DNA from: Lagopus muta
Taxonomy: Eukaryota > Chordata > Aves > Galliformes > Phasianidae
Assembly (NCBI RefSeq): GCF_023343835.1
Contig: NC_064437.1
Location: 23,783,001-23,847,000 of the forward strand
DNA length: 64,000 nt
Direction: 5' to 3'
The position numbers and the translations under genes are program-made. The notes beneath the pieces were generated by a model that saw only the letters and a list, made by a program, of their open reading frames with translations, was not told the DNA's origin and ran no database searches. Position 1 is the stretch's first letter; each line of letters begins with the position of its first letter. Positions 24,052 through 35,180 of this stretch are shown piece after piece.

Positions 24052-24500
24052 TAGAATCATAGAATCATAGAATCACCAAGGTTGGAAAAGACCTTCAAGA
24101 TCACCCAGTCCAACCGTTCATCTATTCCCAATAGCTCCCACTAAACCATGTCCCTCAACACAACATCCAGCCTTTCCTTGAACACCCCCAGGGTCGGTGA
24201 CTCCACCACCTCCCTGGGCAGTCCATTCCAGTGCCTGACCACCTTTCTGAAAAGTAATACTTCCTCACTGTCCAGCCTGAATCTCCCCTGCCGTAGCTTG
24301 AAACCATTCCCTCTGGTCCTATCACTAATGACACGAGAGAAGAGGCCGACCCCCAGCTCACTACAACCTCCCTTCAGGAAGTTATAGAGAGCAATGAGGT
24401 CTCCCCTGAGCCTCCTCTTCTCCAGGCTGAACATTCCCAGCTCCTTCAGCCTCTCCTCATATGGCCTGTGTTCCAGACCCCTCACAAGCAGATGTTGCTT
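24052..24500 (-). mobile_element. CR1 LINE, 3' part, well preserved
   Basis: The best-preserved CR1 in the window. It starts with the triple terminal repeat ATAGAATCATAGAATCATAG (antisense). Its minus-strand translation is the ORF2 C-terminus, open for about 130 codons: [55 protein letters not shown]. It is 5'-truncated, as is usual for CR1. The intact frame suggests a relatively young copy. Confidence 0.93.
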
Positions 24501-24577
24501 TAGCCATGAGCTGAAAGAGGCAAAGGGGAGCAAATCCTCTGTGCCAGCCCAAAGTATGGCTCAGCCATTCAGATGTA

Positions 24578-24700
24578 CAATTATAGAACCAGCTTGGTTA
24601 GAAAAAACCTTCAAGATCATTGACTCCAATCACTGACTTGACCTACAGAGTCCTGTCAGCAGCCCAAATCCCTTAGTGCCATGCCCTCACATCTGGGGAC
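24578..24700 (-). mobile_element. CR1 LINE 3' fragment
   Basis: A second, older antisense CR1 piece just right of the previous one: TATAGAACCAGCTTGGTTAG, CCTTCAAGATCATTGACTCC and CCCTTAGTGCCATGCCCTCA. Confidence 0.7.
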
Positions 24701-26869
24701 ACAAGATAGAACTTCCCTCTGAAGAGCCCAAGACCCTCTACAGAACAGAGGAACCACAAGGAGCAGGTGACCCTTGGAAAGCACAGGGCAGGGCCAGATA
24801 CCCAGATCTCCAGCCAGCTAGGTGGTGGAGGCTCTCCAAAGACGGCATCCCCCTGGATGCTGCATTCAGGGCCATAGGGAGCCAAGAGACACATTCAGCC
24901 TCCCTCTGCTTCCAACTTCATCTTGCCCTGGAAGGCTCTGCAACCTTGCTCCTTCTGGGAGATTTATAGCTTGGCCCCACAGCTGCACTCAGTTCAGAGT
25001 TTACATAAATGTTGGGCAAAGTCCATCGCTGACATTTCACGCCATCAAGGACTGTAACAGCTGCTGAAACAGCCAAATCATAGGGGTTCATGCCCTGGAG
25101 AGAAGGGGCTTTAAATCTTCCCCTGCCCAGCCACTGACCTCATGTCATTGGGCTGCTCCAGCTGCCGGCAGTGCTGATTCATTCTCCTGCAGGGATATTT
25201 CCCTGGGCAGTTGCAGAGAGGCTCAGCTCAGGCACCACCAGCCCAAGATGCTGCCACCATGATGGAAGCTCCAAGGGATGGAGCACAATCACAGCCTCAC
25301 CTGCACTTCAGGAAGCAAAGAATACCCTTCAATGTAAGAAAAAGCAGAGCCTGAGAATCAAGGAGATTCCTGCACACTGCTGTTCCCTGATGCTCAGGAC
25401 AGAGACAGAAGCCATAGAACCTGTTTATGACTTGTACAAATGTGATGAATGGCTGTTCCGAAAGCATTTCAGATGGGCTGCTCCTTGTCTGCATCTTCAT
25501 AAACTGATGTTTGGGAATAGTTAAAGAGCTGCCTTGACTTGGTTAACTTGATAGCCACAATGTTTCACCAAGCTGATGCAGGATTTATGTCTCAATCAGG
25601 CAATAATGTTTGGTAAGCATTTGGTTTTGGTGGAGATTTACGTCCTATCAGAGATCTGACAGATTTACATGTCTGCCAGAGGTAGAGTTTCAAGAGGAGC
25701 CTACTGTGAAACACTGAGCATAGGGTCTTACTGCTGGAGGGCAAGTCCCTGTGGTCACTGTCCTGGCCCCTGCTGTTGCATTGCCCTGCCAATGTTTTCA
25801 AGTAATAAAATGAAACAAAGTCTAAGGGAGCTGCCTGGTGACAGAAAGCATTTGCAGTGTGGTTCTCTTCCTCCATCTTTTTGATGAGAACCCATCACAA
25901 TCCAGCCTCCGGAGGGAGGTGATGCCCATCTCCTTCTCTTGTTCCAGCAAAGCTGCAACTGAGAGGAAATATCCCTGTGATGCAAGCAATGGCCACAATA
26001 GCTTCATGCTTCAAGCAGGTACATCAGCATCTTGAACATCTACAGGTATGGCCAAAAAGTAGCTGGAGCTGATGGCTGGTTTTTGATTGATGGTTCTGAG
26101 CATGCTTTGGCGCTGGAAGGAACCAGAGGTCCCCACATCACTGATTTGGCATGCTGAGCTTCAAATCCTGGCTCCTCCTCCATGGTGTTCATCATTAATG
26201 TGGGAATCGCTATTAATCAGCAAGTGCTCATTTCCTCATTACTCACCCATAACGGGACACGGCCAGCATGCCGGCACCTTCAAGCAGTGGTTGTTTAATG
26301 ACTCGTACCTTGAAGGCATCCCAAGAAAAACAAGCACGAGCAGAGTCACTTGGTGTCAAATAAACCACACGTTTTAGAATTTGCTGAAACAGTGACGTTT
26401 AAGTGCATAAAAGTTCTGGAGGGGGTCATCAGATTTCAGATTTGGTTGCATAAGATAGCATTTGGCCAGGACAAATAAAGACTTGGGTTTTTTTTCCTCT
26501 TCTACTTTAAACAGCTTCCTCCAATCCTATCTTTGGAAAAGGAGGAAAGGTGAAATGTGGCAAGAAGGGTGCAGGGGAAACAGCTTTTCAGCCACATTGT
26601 GCAAACTCCTCCTTTCCCAACAAACAATACTAGGGACAGGAGCCCCACAACATTAGCTGGGCAGAGGGACACGAGAGCTTGTCTCAGTCCCAAAGCATTG
26701 CAGACCCTTCCTCAGCTCCTCCCAGCACCTACCTCCTGTCCATGCCCTTCTCTTCCTTTTTCTTCATCACTTTTGCTGCCCATGGGGAGTCTGTGTTACC
26801 TGTTCACATTTAGTGGAAAACATGGCACGTGCAGTAGCTGGATGGGGGAGCAGAGCCTGGACCCACCAC

Positions 26870-26990
26870 TGCTCTCCTGACTAGAGATACTCAAAACCTG
26901 GATGTTTTCCTGCTCAATCTACTGTAGAGAACCTGCCTTAGCAGGGAGTTGGGCTTAGTGATCTCTAGAGGTCCTTTTCAGCCCCTACAC
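26870..26990 (+). mobile_element. CR1 LINE 3' fragment
   Basis: Sense CR1 tail with GATACTCAAAACCTGGATGT, GGGAGTTGGGCTTAGTGATC and TCTAGAGGTCCTTTTCAGCC. The terminal octamer repeats are lost. Confidence 0.8.
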
Positions 26991-28349
26991 CTACAGCTGT
27001 ATCTCAAGAATATAGCTGCGTGCATTAGCACAGAGCAAACAAATATCAGTTGCATGTGTACAGCACATGCAACACGCATTTCCCAAACGATTTTGGGCAC
27101 AGGAACCTTCCTGCTCCTGTACAGCCCACGCTTCTCTCTGTTTGCTTCAATAAACTCAACACATGTGATGAAATCGACTTACACGCATGCAGCAACGCCG
27201 CCTTCGAAGAGAAAATCTGCAGAATGAGCCATCCTCAGGCATGCAGCCTGTGGGGCTGTGCAGGTGGGGACACACATAGCTGCATGGAGACATCTGTGAT
27301 TGTCCCCTGTGTGTCACTCCTGTCCCCACGTGGGGGCTGGATGTTGAGATCTGCACGAAAGTGCTGCCAGGGCTCCTATCCAACAGAAGGAGTGTGAGTG
27401 TTCTGGCACAGTTAGAGGTTTAGGATGCGTTTTTTTAATTAGGAAAATAACAACTTTGCTGACTTTTCTATTCTGGTCTTGTTCTGCTCTCGTTAACTGC
27501 TCTTTGTATCAAGCAGCACCCTAGCCCAGGCTCAAGCCCTTATGACTGCTGATGGGAAGCATTTTGTTTCGTAACAGTGGTCTCAGCCAGCAGAGCACAT
27601 GAGAACATTTTTTCATGAACATGAAAGATACTATTTTAGAAACTGTTCTCCCCCATGTTTATGGTGCTTAGAGATGCGCCAGCTCAAACACTTTGCAGCC
27701 ACGTGCACCATTTAACCCACTAGGGCCAGGCAATGGGGCGTGCAGAATTTCCATGTGCCAGATGTGTAGTGGCTGTCCCCTTGATATGTTGGATTCCTGC
27801 TGCTTATTCATTTACAGCTTAACAGTCTTTCCTTCTCTTTTGGCATCCTTTATCCTCAACGGGAAGGTCCTTCTCTTTCCTGATGAGCAGACCTCATGCT
27901 CACTGCCTTTTCCACCTTGTCTCCTTTGTGGTTACAAAGCCCCATTCAGCATTGTGATTTCACGTCTTCGTATCTCCCCAGAAACCAGGCCTGCTGAGGT
28001 CAGCTTCAACACAAGGCTCCAGGTAGGTCTAAAAGCTCCCATGCAGCGCTGGGGATGCCACAAACCCAACAGCATAAAGGCAGCAGGAGGGTTCCAGCAA
28101 AAGCTCCACTGAGATCACTATCCACCATGTCCAACAAAAATACACACTCCCCTGTCACAGAGCAAAGTGGAGTCGCCCAGAGTTATGATTTCCTTTCAGC
28201 AGATATTTCATCTTCAGGCTGTCACTTTCACTCAGGCCATGATTAAAACAATAAACCCCAGAGAAGCCACCCTGCTCCCCGTCAACAGCTGCTTCTCCTC
28301 GCTGCGAGCCATTCATCACCAAGAGGAGAGAGGGGAAATTAAAGACAGA

Positions 28350-28368
28350 TTATTATTATTATTATTAT
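28350..28368. repeat. (ATT)n microsatellite
   Basis: Six tandem ATT units. Confidence 0.85.
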
Positions 28369-28737
28369 CTATAATTTGAGGCTGACACACTGGGTGAGTG
28401 AGCTCTCCTTGGCTAAGCCTGAGGTGGATCTGTTGGTGTGAGGGATGTGCCACATGCCAAGCACCTTCAGCAAGTCATGAACCTGGGTGGATTACTGCTG
28501 CTTACCTCTGAAATCCTTCTTGGCCATTTGTGTTAGATCCAAAACCTCATCTTGAGGAACAAAACGCCCAGTAAGTGCACCAGTTTGACTACCAATGTGG
28601 TCCTCAACATCCTAACCCAACACATTCTTCTTCATCTCTGCCATGTCTTAGCTGGGATGGCAGCATGAGACCTTCATGGCCCTTTACAAACTGGGTTATG
28701 AGGATGAAGTGGGAACCTGGTTGTCCTCTGAGCCTGC

Positions 28738-29050
28738 AATCACAGAATCATAAAGATCGGAAAAGATCATCAGGTCAGGTCATCCACTTACCAACAACAT
28801 TGCCCACTGATTGCGTCCCTCAGTGTCACATTCCCATGGTTCTTGAGCACCTCCAGGGACAGTGATACCACCACCGCCTCCCTGGGAAGCCTGTGCCAAT
28901 CCACCACCACTCTTTTTGAGAAGAGATGTTTTCTAATATCCAACCTGAACCTCCCCTGGCACAGCTCAAAGCCATCCTCATCCTATTGCTATTACCTGGG
29001 AAAAGAAGTCAAACCCCACCTCACCACAAAACGTCCATGTGCCATTATGT
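28738..29050 (-). mobile_element. CR1 LINE 3' fragment
   Basis: Antisense CR1 end with ATCACAGAATCATAAAGATC, GCGTCCCTCAGTGTCACATT, ACCACCGCCTCCCTGGGAAG and CAACCTGAACCTCCCCTGGC. Confidence 0.88.
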
Positions 29051-30808
29051 AGACATGAAGAACCATCCAGCCACGCTGACTGCAGGGCTCATGAAGGAGA
29101 TACCTACAACTGTCTGCTTGAGAGATGCTGAAGAAAAGAGCCTTCATCCTGCCAAGTTCGGGACACAAAACATCCTGCTCAGATGTCTCACTTGAGCCAT
29201 GGTGACGTGTGGCTGTGGCAGACACATAGCAGCTTTCCTGGGAGTTTATTTTTCAAAGGCTCAGTGTGTTCCATTTCAGTACGGCTGGAAAATCTATTGT
29301 GTCAGTGCCCCGGCCATGCCTGTGCATACTTGCATTTTCATTACAGTATTTTTAGAGATTTCCACTCCTCAGCCTGATTTGGGAAGAAGTCAAAAATGTG
29401 AAATCTTGGACACTACCACAGGAAAAGAAACTCAATTTTTCAGTCAGCATTAGATACAGCCCTCAGACGTGGTGATGGATGTGCTGCCAGCCTGGAGAGC
29501 TGCACTCACTCCAAAGATAAGGGCCTGATGTGTCCCAGGAGGACTCTGTCCCCCAAGGAGCTGCTCCCAGCCCATCTTGCCCAAAAGCCACCCCGGAGCC
29601 CAGCAGTGCTAAGGAGCAACGCCAGCAACATGGTTTGACTGCCTGTGCACTGAAAACTCACCTACTTCTAATCTGGTTGCATTTCGGGCAGATAGAACCA
29701 GCCTTTCTGTCCACCTCTATTGCACATGGTGCATTTGGGGGTGAAAACCTCCTGGACCAACAGCTGCAGCCAGAAACCTATTGAGCACATTTATCTAGTG
29801 ACTTCCTGTAAGAGCAAAGCTCTACAGTCACTCAGCTTTCCTCCATCAGGTTGATGTTTCAAGCATTTCCACACACCCAGTAGCACTGAGTAAAACGACA
29901 GCCTAGATTCTCACTAAAGGGTGCCTCAGTCCATGGGCCTCACCTCTAGCCAAGCATCTCATATCGGATGAAGGTCAGCCCAACACTCTGTGACGAGGCC
30001 ATGAGGGGTGGATGTACTGGGATCCCAATGAGAGGTCATGTTGAGCTGAGCTCTGCTGGTGTTTCTCCCGAAAGCAGGGTCCCACATCTTGCTGAGGAGC
30101 TCAAACAACTCCAGCCCTGTGGCTGGTTTGGAAGCTACGCCATTTGCAACTCTGCTTCTTTTGATAACCAGACAATCATGTGCTAGGAGCTGATGTTATC
30201 ATTTCAGTATCAAGGAGCAGCTTAGCTCAAGGCAGGTTAACTGCAGATGCTCAGCAGGTACCTGCCCTCTTTAGAGGGTTCCCAGACATCAGTCGCTCCA
30301 AACTTTCAGCCCAGTTGCCTTAATTCAGTAGTTAGGAGTCCATCACAGGGAAGCAGGAAGGTAGCCAATACACACTCAGGAATCCCCCCAACAACTGCTG
30401 TATCCCTAAAACACAACTCACCAACTCCAACCAAGCCTGATACCTTTCCCCAGGAAGAAAAAAGCTCCTCCTTAGCACCTGCCCACTCCTATTTTAACAG
30501 CTGACTCCACTAATTAGCCCTCATTAGGCTCTGTGCCCCTCCTTTGTTTGTCAGTGAAGCCTCTTCCCTATTGAGGTGATCCCATTTTGTCCCCCACCCA
30601 GGCAGTGAGACCAAGCACTTTTCCTCCTCTGGTTTCCTTACCTCCCACCCTCCTTGCCAGCCCCCCAGCCCCACCATAACAATGCCCAAGCTTTAGCCTC
30701 ACCACGCTCAGGGATCTTCCCATCGCCAGCCCACGCTGTGGGACCTCAGGGCAGTAACACGTCACACGTGGGGCAGCTGATGGGGACTGAGGAGCTTTCC
30801 CCCCACCT

Positions 30809-30814
30809 TTTATT
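30809..30814 (-). promoter_or_regulatory. PRRX1: Probable distal PRRX1 polyadenylation signal
   Basis: AATAAA on the minus strand in the context TTTTCAATAAAAGGTGG, with G-rich sequence downstream. It fits a transcript end near 30,790. Confidence 0.55.
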
Positions 30815-31726
30815 GAAAATCATTTCTATTCTAGTGCAAACACTGTACATTTTACATCACAAAGCCAGAGATAATTTACAGGATCCGCTTCCATCTGGGA
30901 GTCCCTCCCATGGCATCATGTGTCAAAGCCCCCCAGCTTCATCGTCATCCGTGCCATGACTGCAAATCCCATTCACAGAGAATTGGTGCCTGTTCCTGTG
31001 TCGGGAAGGGGGTAAGGCTGAGAAATCAGTGCTTGTACAGAACAGGCAAGTGTGACTCAAGATCATTTTTTCCCCTGAACCGTACTAAAATGTGGCAATA
31101 ATAGGGGTAACCATGGCAACGTCCTTGGAGCTGCAACAAAACGCCTCCTAAAACCCCACAGCACTCCATGCCTTCAGGACAAGGCTCTGAATTTGCAAAT
31201 CTATTTACACAGTTCAGTAACATACAGATAAAATGTACATGATGGTAACATTTGGCTTGACAGATGACACTGCATGTTGGCTGAGGCCATTGGCGACTGA
31301 GTACAAACAAAACCTGCCCATTGATCCAGCTGCACTCGTTTAGCAGATAGATGTGAACAAAGCACTACTGATATTATGTGAACCCCTTTGTGTAAACATC
31401 CTAGCATGGGCCTTGAGATGTGTTTCTCTGTCCAGGAATGAGTAACACTGGTGGGGTGCAGCAGAGGGCAGAAAGGCAAGGAGTGGGTGAGCCAGGCACT
31501 GGGCAGACAGCTGAGGAGCTGCCTGTTGCACCAGTCCCTTTTCCTTCTGATGTTGCAGGACAGAGTTTTCAATCATGGCTCTGTTTGTGTAGGCACAGGA
31601 ACCAAGAGTTTCTAATGAAGGCTGAGATTTCCAATAGCATAACCTGGTCCCAGCAGCTGGAACTGCATACTTGTGATAGAAATAGTTTGATTTAGAAATG
31701 CCAGCTCCTCTGCACTATAGAAGGCC

Positions 31727-31751
31727 AAAAAAAAAAAAAAAAAAAAAAAAA
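31727..31751. repeat. Poly-A tract (25 A)
   Basis: A homopolymer inside the inferred PRRX1 3' UTR, where it would read as poly-U in the transcript. Confidence 0.85.
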
Positions 31752-32864
31752 GGATCAAAACAGAACATCAGGGATTTCTTAAAATCCCTGCTCAGTCTTG
31801 CTTTCTTTGCTTTGTGTTCTGTTCTGTATAGCTTTAAGTCCTGATCACACGTACATTTCTTCTTTTGTCAAAAATACCTTTGCAGGAAGAAAAAAAAAGT
31901 CCACAAGCAATCACACACGCAATCACCAGCACAACTTACACCAGTTTGGATTTAGGGCTTTGTTTCCAGCGTAGCTCAAATACCTTGTCTGGACTTCCGT
32001 TCATACTCAGCCAGTATAAATTTCACCTTCACTTTAAAGAGATTTATTTCTCATTTCCTGTAACGTGCTATTTTAGACTACCAAACCCCTGTGGCAGACA
32101 TCTGCACATGCCCAAGGCAGCAAACACCAAGATGGAGACCTAAGGAGTATCCCTCATGGCCCAGCTTCATTCTCCTTCCCACATCCCTGTGTGGACCACA
32201 GATAAGCTCTGCTGAATTCAGTAGGGCAACTCCAGGGTTAGCATGGGACATGTCTCTTAGAGAAGCACTATTTGCCATAATTAAGCCCCTTCCTCACCCA
32301 AGGTTTCCAAGAGGCAGGCACAACAAGCAACACAAAAGATCCTAAGATCTTTGCTTGCATGGAAGACACACCTTTTGGGTTGCATCTCCTCTGCTTTTCA
32401 AGGAGAGAAGGAAATAAGGTTCTAATTGGCTCTTCAGATGAGGGAGGGCAGGTGGGAAGAGTAAAGGAGAGTGGTGAAGGCTATAGGGCAGGTGGTAATG
32501 ATAGGTCTGTGTGTTCTCCCTGCTGAGACATTACCCATCCTCTGAGGGATTGGTGGAAACTTTCCACCGGGATGTCCCTGTGTATTCCCAGTCACACGAA
32601 CCTACCTAGTCAGATAGATGACAAGATCCTCATCTTATTCCATCAGGATGCAAATACCCAAGAGAAAAATCTGCATAGAATTGTGGCTTCCCTCCTGCCC
32701 CACTGCTGTGGGGTTTCCCATGGGAGGAGGAGAGCCACTGTGAGTGCTGCAGGAGGCTGTGGGGAAGGGCTCTGACAAGGGTGAGAGATGTTGTGGCTGG
32801 AATCTCAACGCACGGCTCCAGGAACCTGGATGCAGCACAAACATCCCAAGCATTTTCAATGGAT

Positions 32865-32870
32865 TTTATT
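32865..32870 (-). promoter_or_regulatory. PRRX1: Candidate proximal polyadenylation signal
   Basis: AATAAA on the minus strand, about 870 bases after the stop codon, in AAACGAAATAAAATCC. It may give a shorter PRRX1 3' UTR. Confidence 0.4.
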
Positions 32871-32903
32871 TCGTTTAATAAAAAACACCAACCAAGCTTG
32901 CAT

Positions 32904-32943
32904 GTATATCTTATATATATAAATATATACAGTATATATAAAA
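32904..32943. repeat. AT-rich tract (TATA repeats)
   Basis: Interrupted TA repeats (TATATATAAATATATACAG and similar) inside the inferred 3' UTR. Confidence 0.7.
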
Positions 32944-33610
32944 CAAATGCATCTGGACAACGCCTCTCCCTGTGGCACAAGCCGTAAGGCATGGAAAGGA
33001 GTGTCCTAACAGTCCTATTCTTGGCACTACAGAGCAAACCCTTCTCCATCCTCCCCCCACTCACAAACACACATTGGCTTTTCTCTCTTCTTTGGCTTTT
33101 CGAGGCGCTGACAACGTGTGTGAAGCCCACAGAGATCTTCCTTGTGTCGTGGTCCAGGCAACCTGGCAAGGATGCTCCCAGCCCATCGCGCCAATGGGCT
33201 TCTTGCAGTCAACATCAACGGCATTGCCTCTGTGGAACAAGGGATGTGGGAGGGGACGGAAGGTCAGGTGGATACAACGGAAAGCAGTGACCAAACAATT
33301 TCTTCTTCTAGGGTGAGCTGGGGTGGGGGAGCAAGCTTTGCACCTCAGCGCGGTGTTGGGTGGGAAGCAGCCGCGGGCTGAGATCAGCGAAGGTTTCTTT
33401 TTGCAGTCCCATACAAAAATGGAAAACAACAAGGGTGAGACTGTCCTTAACTGAAGAAGCTCATAGTATATTGAGCAGAAGCAATAAACCTGACAATAAC
33501 AAGAAAAAAAATGGTGGCATTATCCCAAAAGGAAGGAGGAACCTTGTCACTCGAGCGGTTCAGTTTGCTCCCGCTTTGGTCCCAATATTCAGTTCTGGGT
33601 TGGGGTTGGC

Positions 33611-33670
33611 TTTTTTTTTTTTTCCTTTTTTCTTTTTTTAATATTTTTTAATATATATATATTTTTTATT
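33611..33670. repeat. T-rich and TATA-rich low-complexity tract
   Basis: T-rich sequence with a TATATATATATTTTTTATT core, immediately downstream of the PRRX1 stop codon on the minus strand. It contains the first AATAAA (33,665-33,670). Confidence 0.7.
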
Positions 33671-33743
33671 TCAGCACAGAAGTTGCAAAGCAGGACGGGT
33701 GTTGTCGTATTTTCTCCTTCTGCGAAGCAGCTGCCTCCAGTCA

Positions 33744-33882
33744 TTAATTGACTGTGGGCACTTGATTCCTCTGTAAACTATATTCTTTTGCCTTCAGTCT
33801 CAGGTTGGCAATACTGTTGGCCATATTCATGCCCTGCGCCGGGCTGGCGTTGGTACACGTGGTGGAGTAGGTGGCCATGGCA
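33744..33882 (-). CDS. PRRX1: PRRX1 last coding exon, long isoform (OAR domain)
   Basis: PRRX1 (paired-related homeobox 1) is a nuclear transcription factor of limb, craniofacial and other mesenchyme. This exon follows acceptor CCCCCACCCTGCAG, completes the Ser codon split with exon 3 and reads AMATYSTTCTNASPAQGMN, then NSIANLRLKAKEYSL, then QRNQVPTVN and TAA at 33,744-33,746. The NSIANLRLKAKEYSL stretch is the OAR motif found at the C-terminus of paired-type homeobox proteins, where it restrains transactivation and DNA binding. From memory, mammalian PRRX1 is almost identical. PRRX2 ends differently (KAKEFSLHHSQ), which excludes it. The 3' UTR follows directly. Confidence 0.96.
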
Positions 33883-34430
33883 CTGCAGGGTGGGGGAGAA
33901 AGAGAGAAACATTGGGTCACAGCGAGGTCCCTGCACTGCGGCACAATTCTGCATTACTGAGGTTAAACCCTGGGGTTTCCATCCCTGTGGGATGCGATTC
34001 TTACATGAGCATGGGATTGTCACAGCCCTTCACAGAACACCCTTGGAAATCTCTGCGCTGCAGCCCACTTGCTGAGGGACAGCCAAGGCCAGAGCTGTTC
34101 AAGGCAAGAGGAAATTTTCCACTTCCTATTCACTAACCCAAGAGATTTGCAATGAGGTCAGGGTGCCCGGCCTGCCAACTAGACCATTGTCCTTAAAACT
34201 ATTCCCACTGGAAGCAATGTCCTTTTGATGAGACCAAGTTTTGTTTTTACTGCTTGAGAAAACACGTCACTTCTGAAACACATGTTACTTCAAAGAAGCG
34301 CTCCGGGAAAAACCCATTTCAACAGTTGTGATGCCTGTAGGTTGCAGAATCTTGGAAGGCAAAATTCCACATTTTTTTTTCCCTCAAAACTTCAGCTGAT
34401 CCTATAGAACAAGCCTTAAAGGCTGAGAGG

Positions 34431-34451
34431 AAAACAAAACAAAACAAAAAC
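34431..34451. repeat. (AAAAC)n microsatellite
   Basis: A few tandem AAAAC units within PRRX1 intron 3. Confidence 0.75.
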
Positions 34452-34821
34452 ACATTTTTGCTGCTTTCAAATCACGTATTTGTTCGTGAAAAACAGTACT
34501 TTTGGCAGCAGAGGCTGAACAAAGATGTCAGAGTCCTTTCTTATCCTACAAAAAATTTGCAAGTCTGCTTTCCAGGCCACTAGAAAACTTCTTTAACTCA
34601 TGCGTCCCAGGATTCTGCAAAAAGAACCCATCCCAAAAGCCACCAAACTATCTGATGTGGTGCATTTCTTTATGGGGGTCCACAAATAAACACCAAGTGA
34701 ACCAGAGATGCCAATTTAATATGGTCAGTGCATTTAGGAGGAAACTCCAAGTGGTGTTGGTGGTGCTCAGCCTACCAAATCACCTTCCTGGGTAGCTCAT
34801 GTCTGGGAAATATTCTCCTCT

Positions 34822-35180
34822 ACCCATAGAACCATGGAATCATAGAATCTTGAAGGTTGGAAAAGTCCTCTGAGATCATTTAGACCAACCATCAATCCAT
34901 CCCATCATGCCCATGGACTCCCTCAGTGCCACATCTCCACGGTTCTTGAACGCCTCCAGGAATGCTGATCCCCACATCTCCTTTCTTTCCAGCACCAACT
35001 TCCATGACTGGAAGAATTTTTGCAACAGCAAAGCTTCCCAGAGGTCCATGAGGTTTGCTGCATACACAGATCCAAGCTGTGGCTGCATGCTCATCCCAAT
35101 GCACTGGCACAGCCTCAGACACCATGGGGCAGACCTCCCAGCACTTTAAACCCAATTCAGCACTGCCTGAATTCTCCAAC
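34822..35180 (-). mobile_element. CR1 LINE 3' fragment
   Basis: Antisense CR1 with ATGGAATCATAGAATCTTGA, GACTCCCTCAGTGCCACATC, GGTTCTTGAACGCCTCCAGG and AGCTTCCCAGAGGTCCATGA. It lies in sense with PRRX1 transcription, inside intron 3. Confidence 0.85.

Larger units (their letters stand above)
21421..30789. other. Intergenic DNA downstream of PRRX1
   Basis: No gene that I can support. It contains CR1 fragments (listed), a C/T-rich stretch at about 22,665-22,830 and a short ATT microsatellite. It lies beyond the inferred PRRX1 polyadenylation site. Confidence 0.4.
30790..33743 (-). other. PRRX1: PRRX1 3' UTR (inferred extent)
   Basis: The minus-strand stretch after the PRRX1 stop codon. It contains AATAAA signals at 33,665-33,670, 32,865-32,870 and 30,809-30,814. 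The last is followed on the minus strand by a GT-rich, G-rich stretch and makes a good distal polyadenylation signal, giving a UTR of about 2.95 kb. This length is similar to mammalian PRRX1 as I recall it. A 25-base homopolymer (T in the transcript) at 31,727-31,751 and a TATA-rich tract at 32,904-32,943 lie inside it. The extent is inferred from signals only. Confidence 0.5.

Noticed and set aside
24141-24533. 130-codon minus-strand frame as a host gene
   Set aside because: It is the ORF2 C-terminus of a CR1 element.
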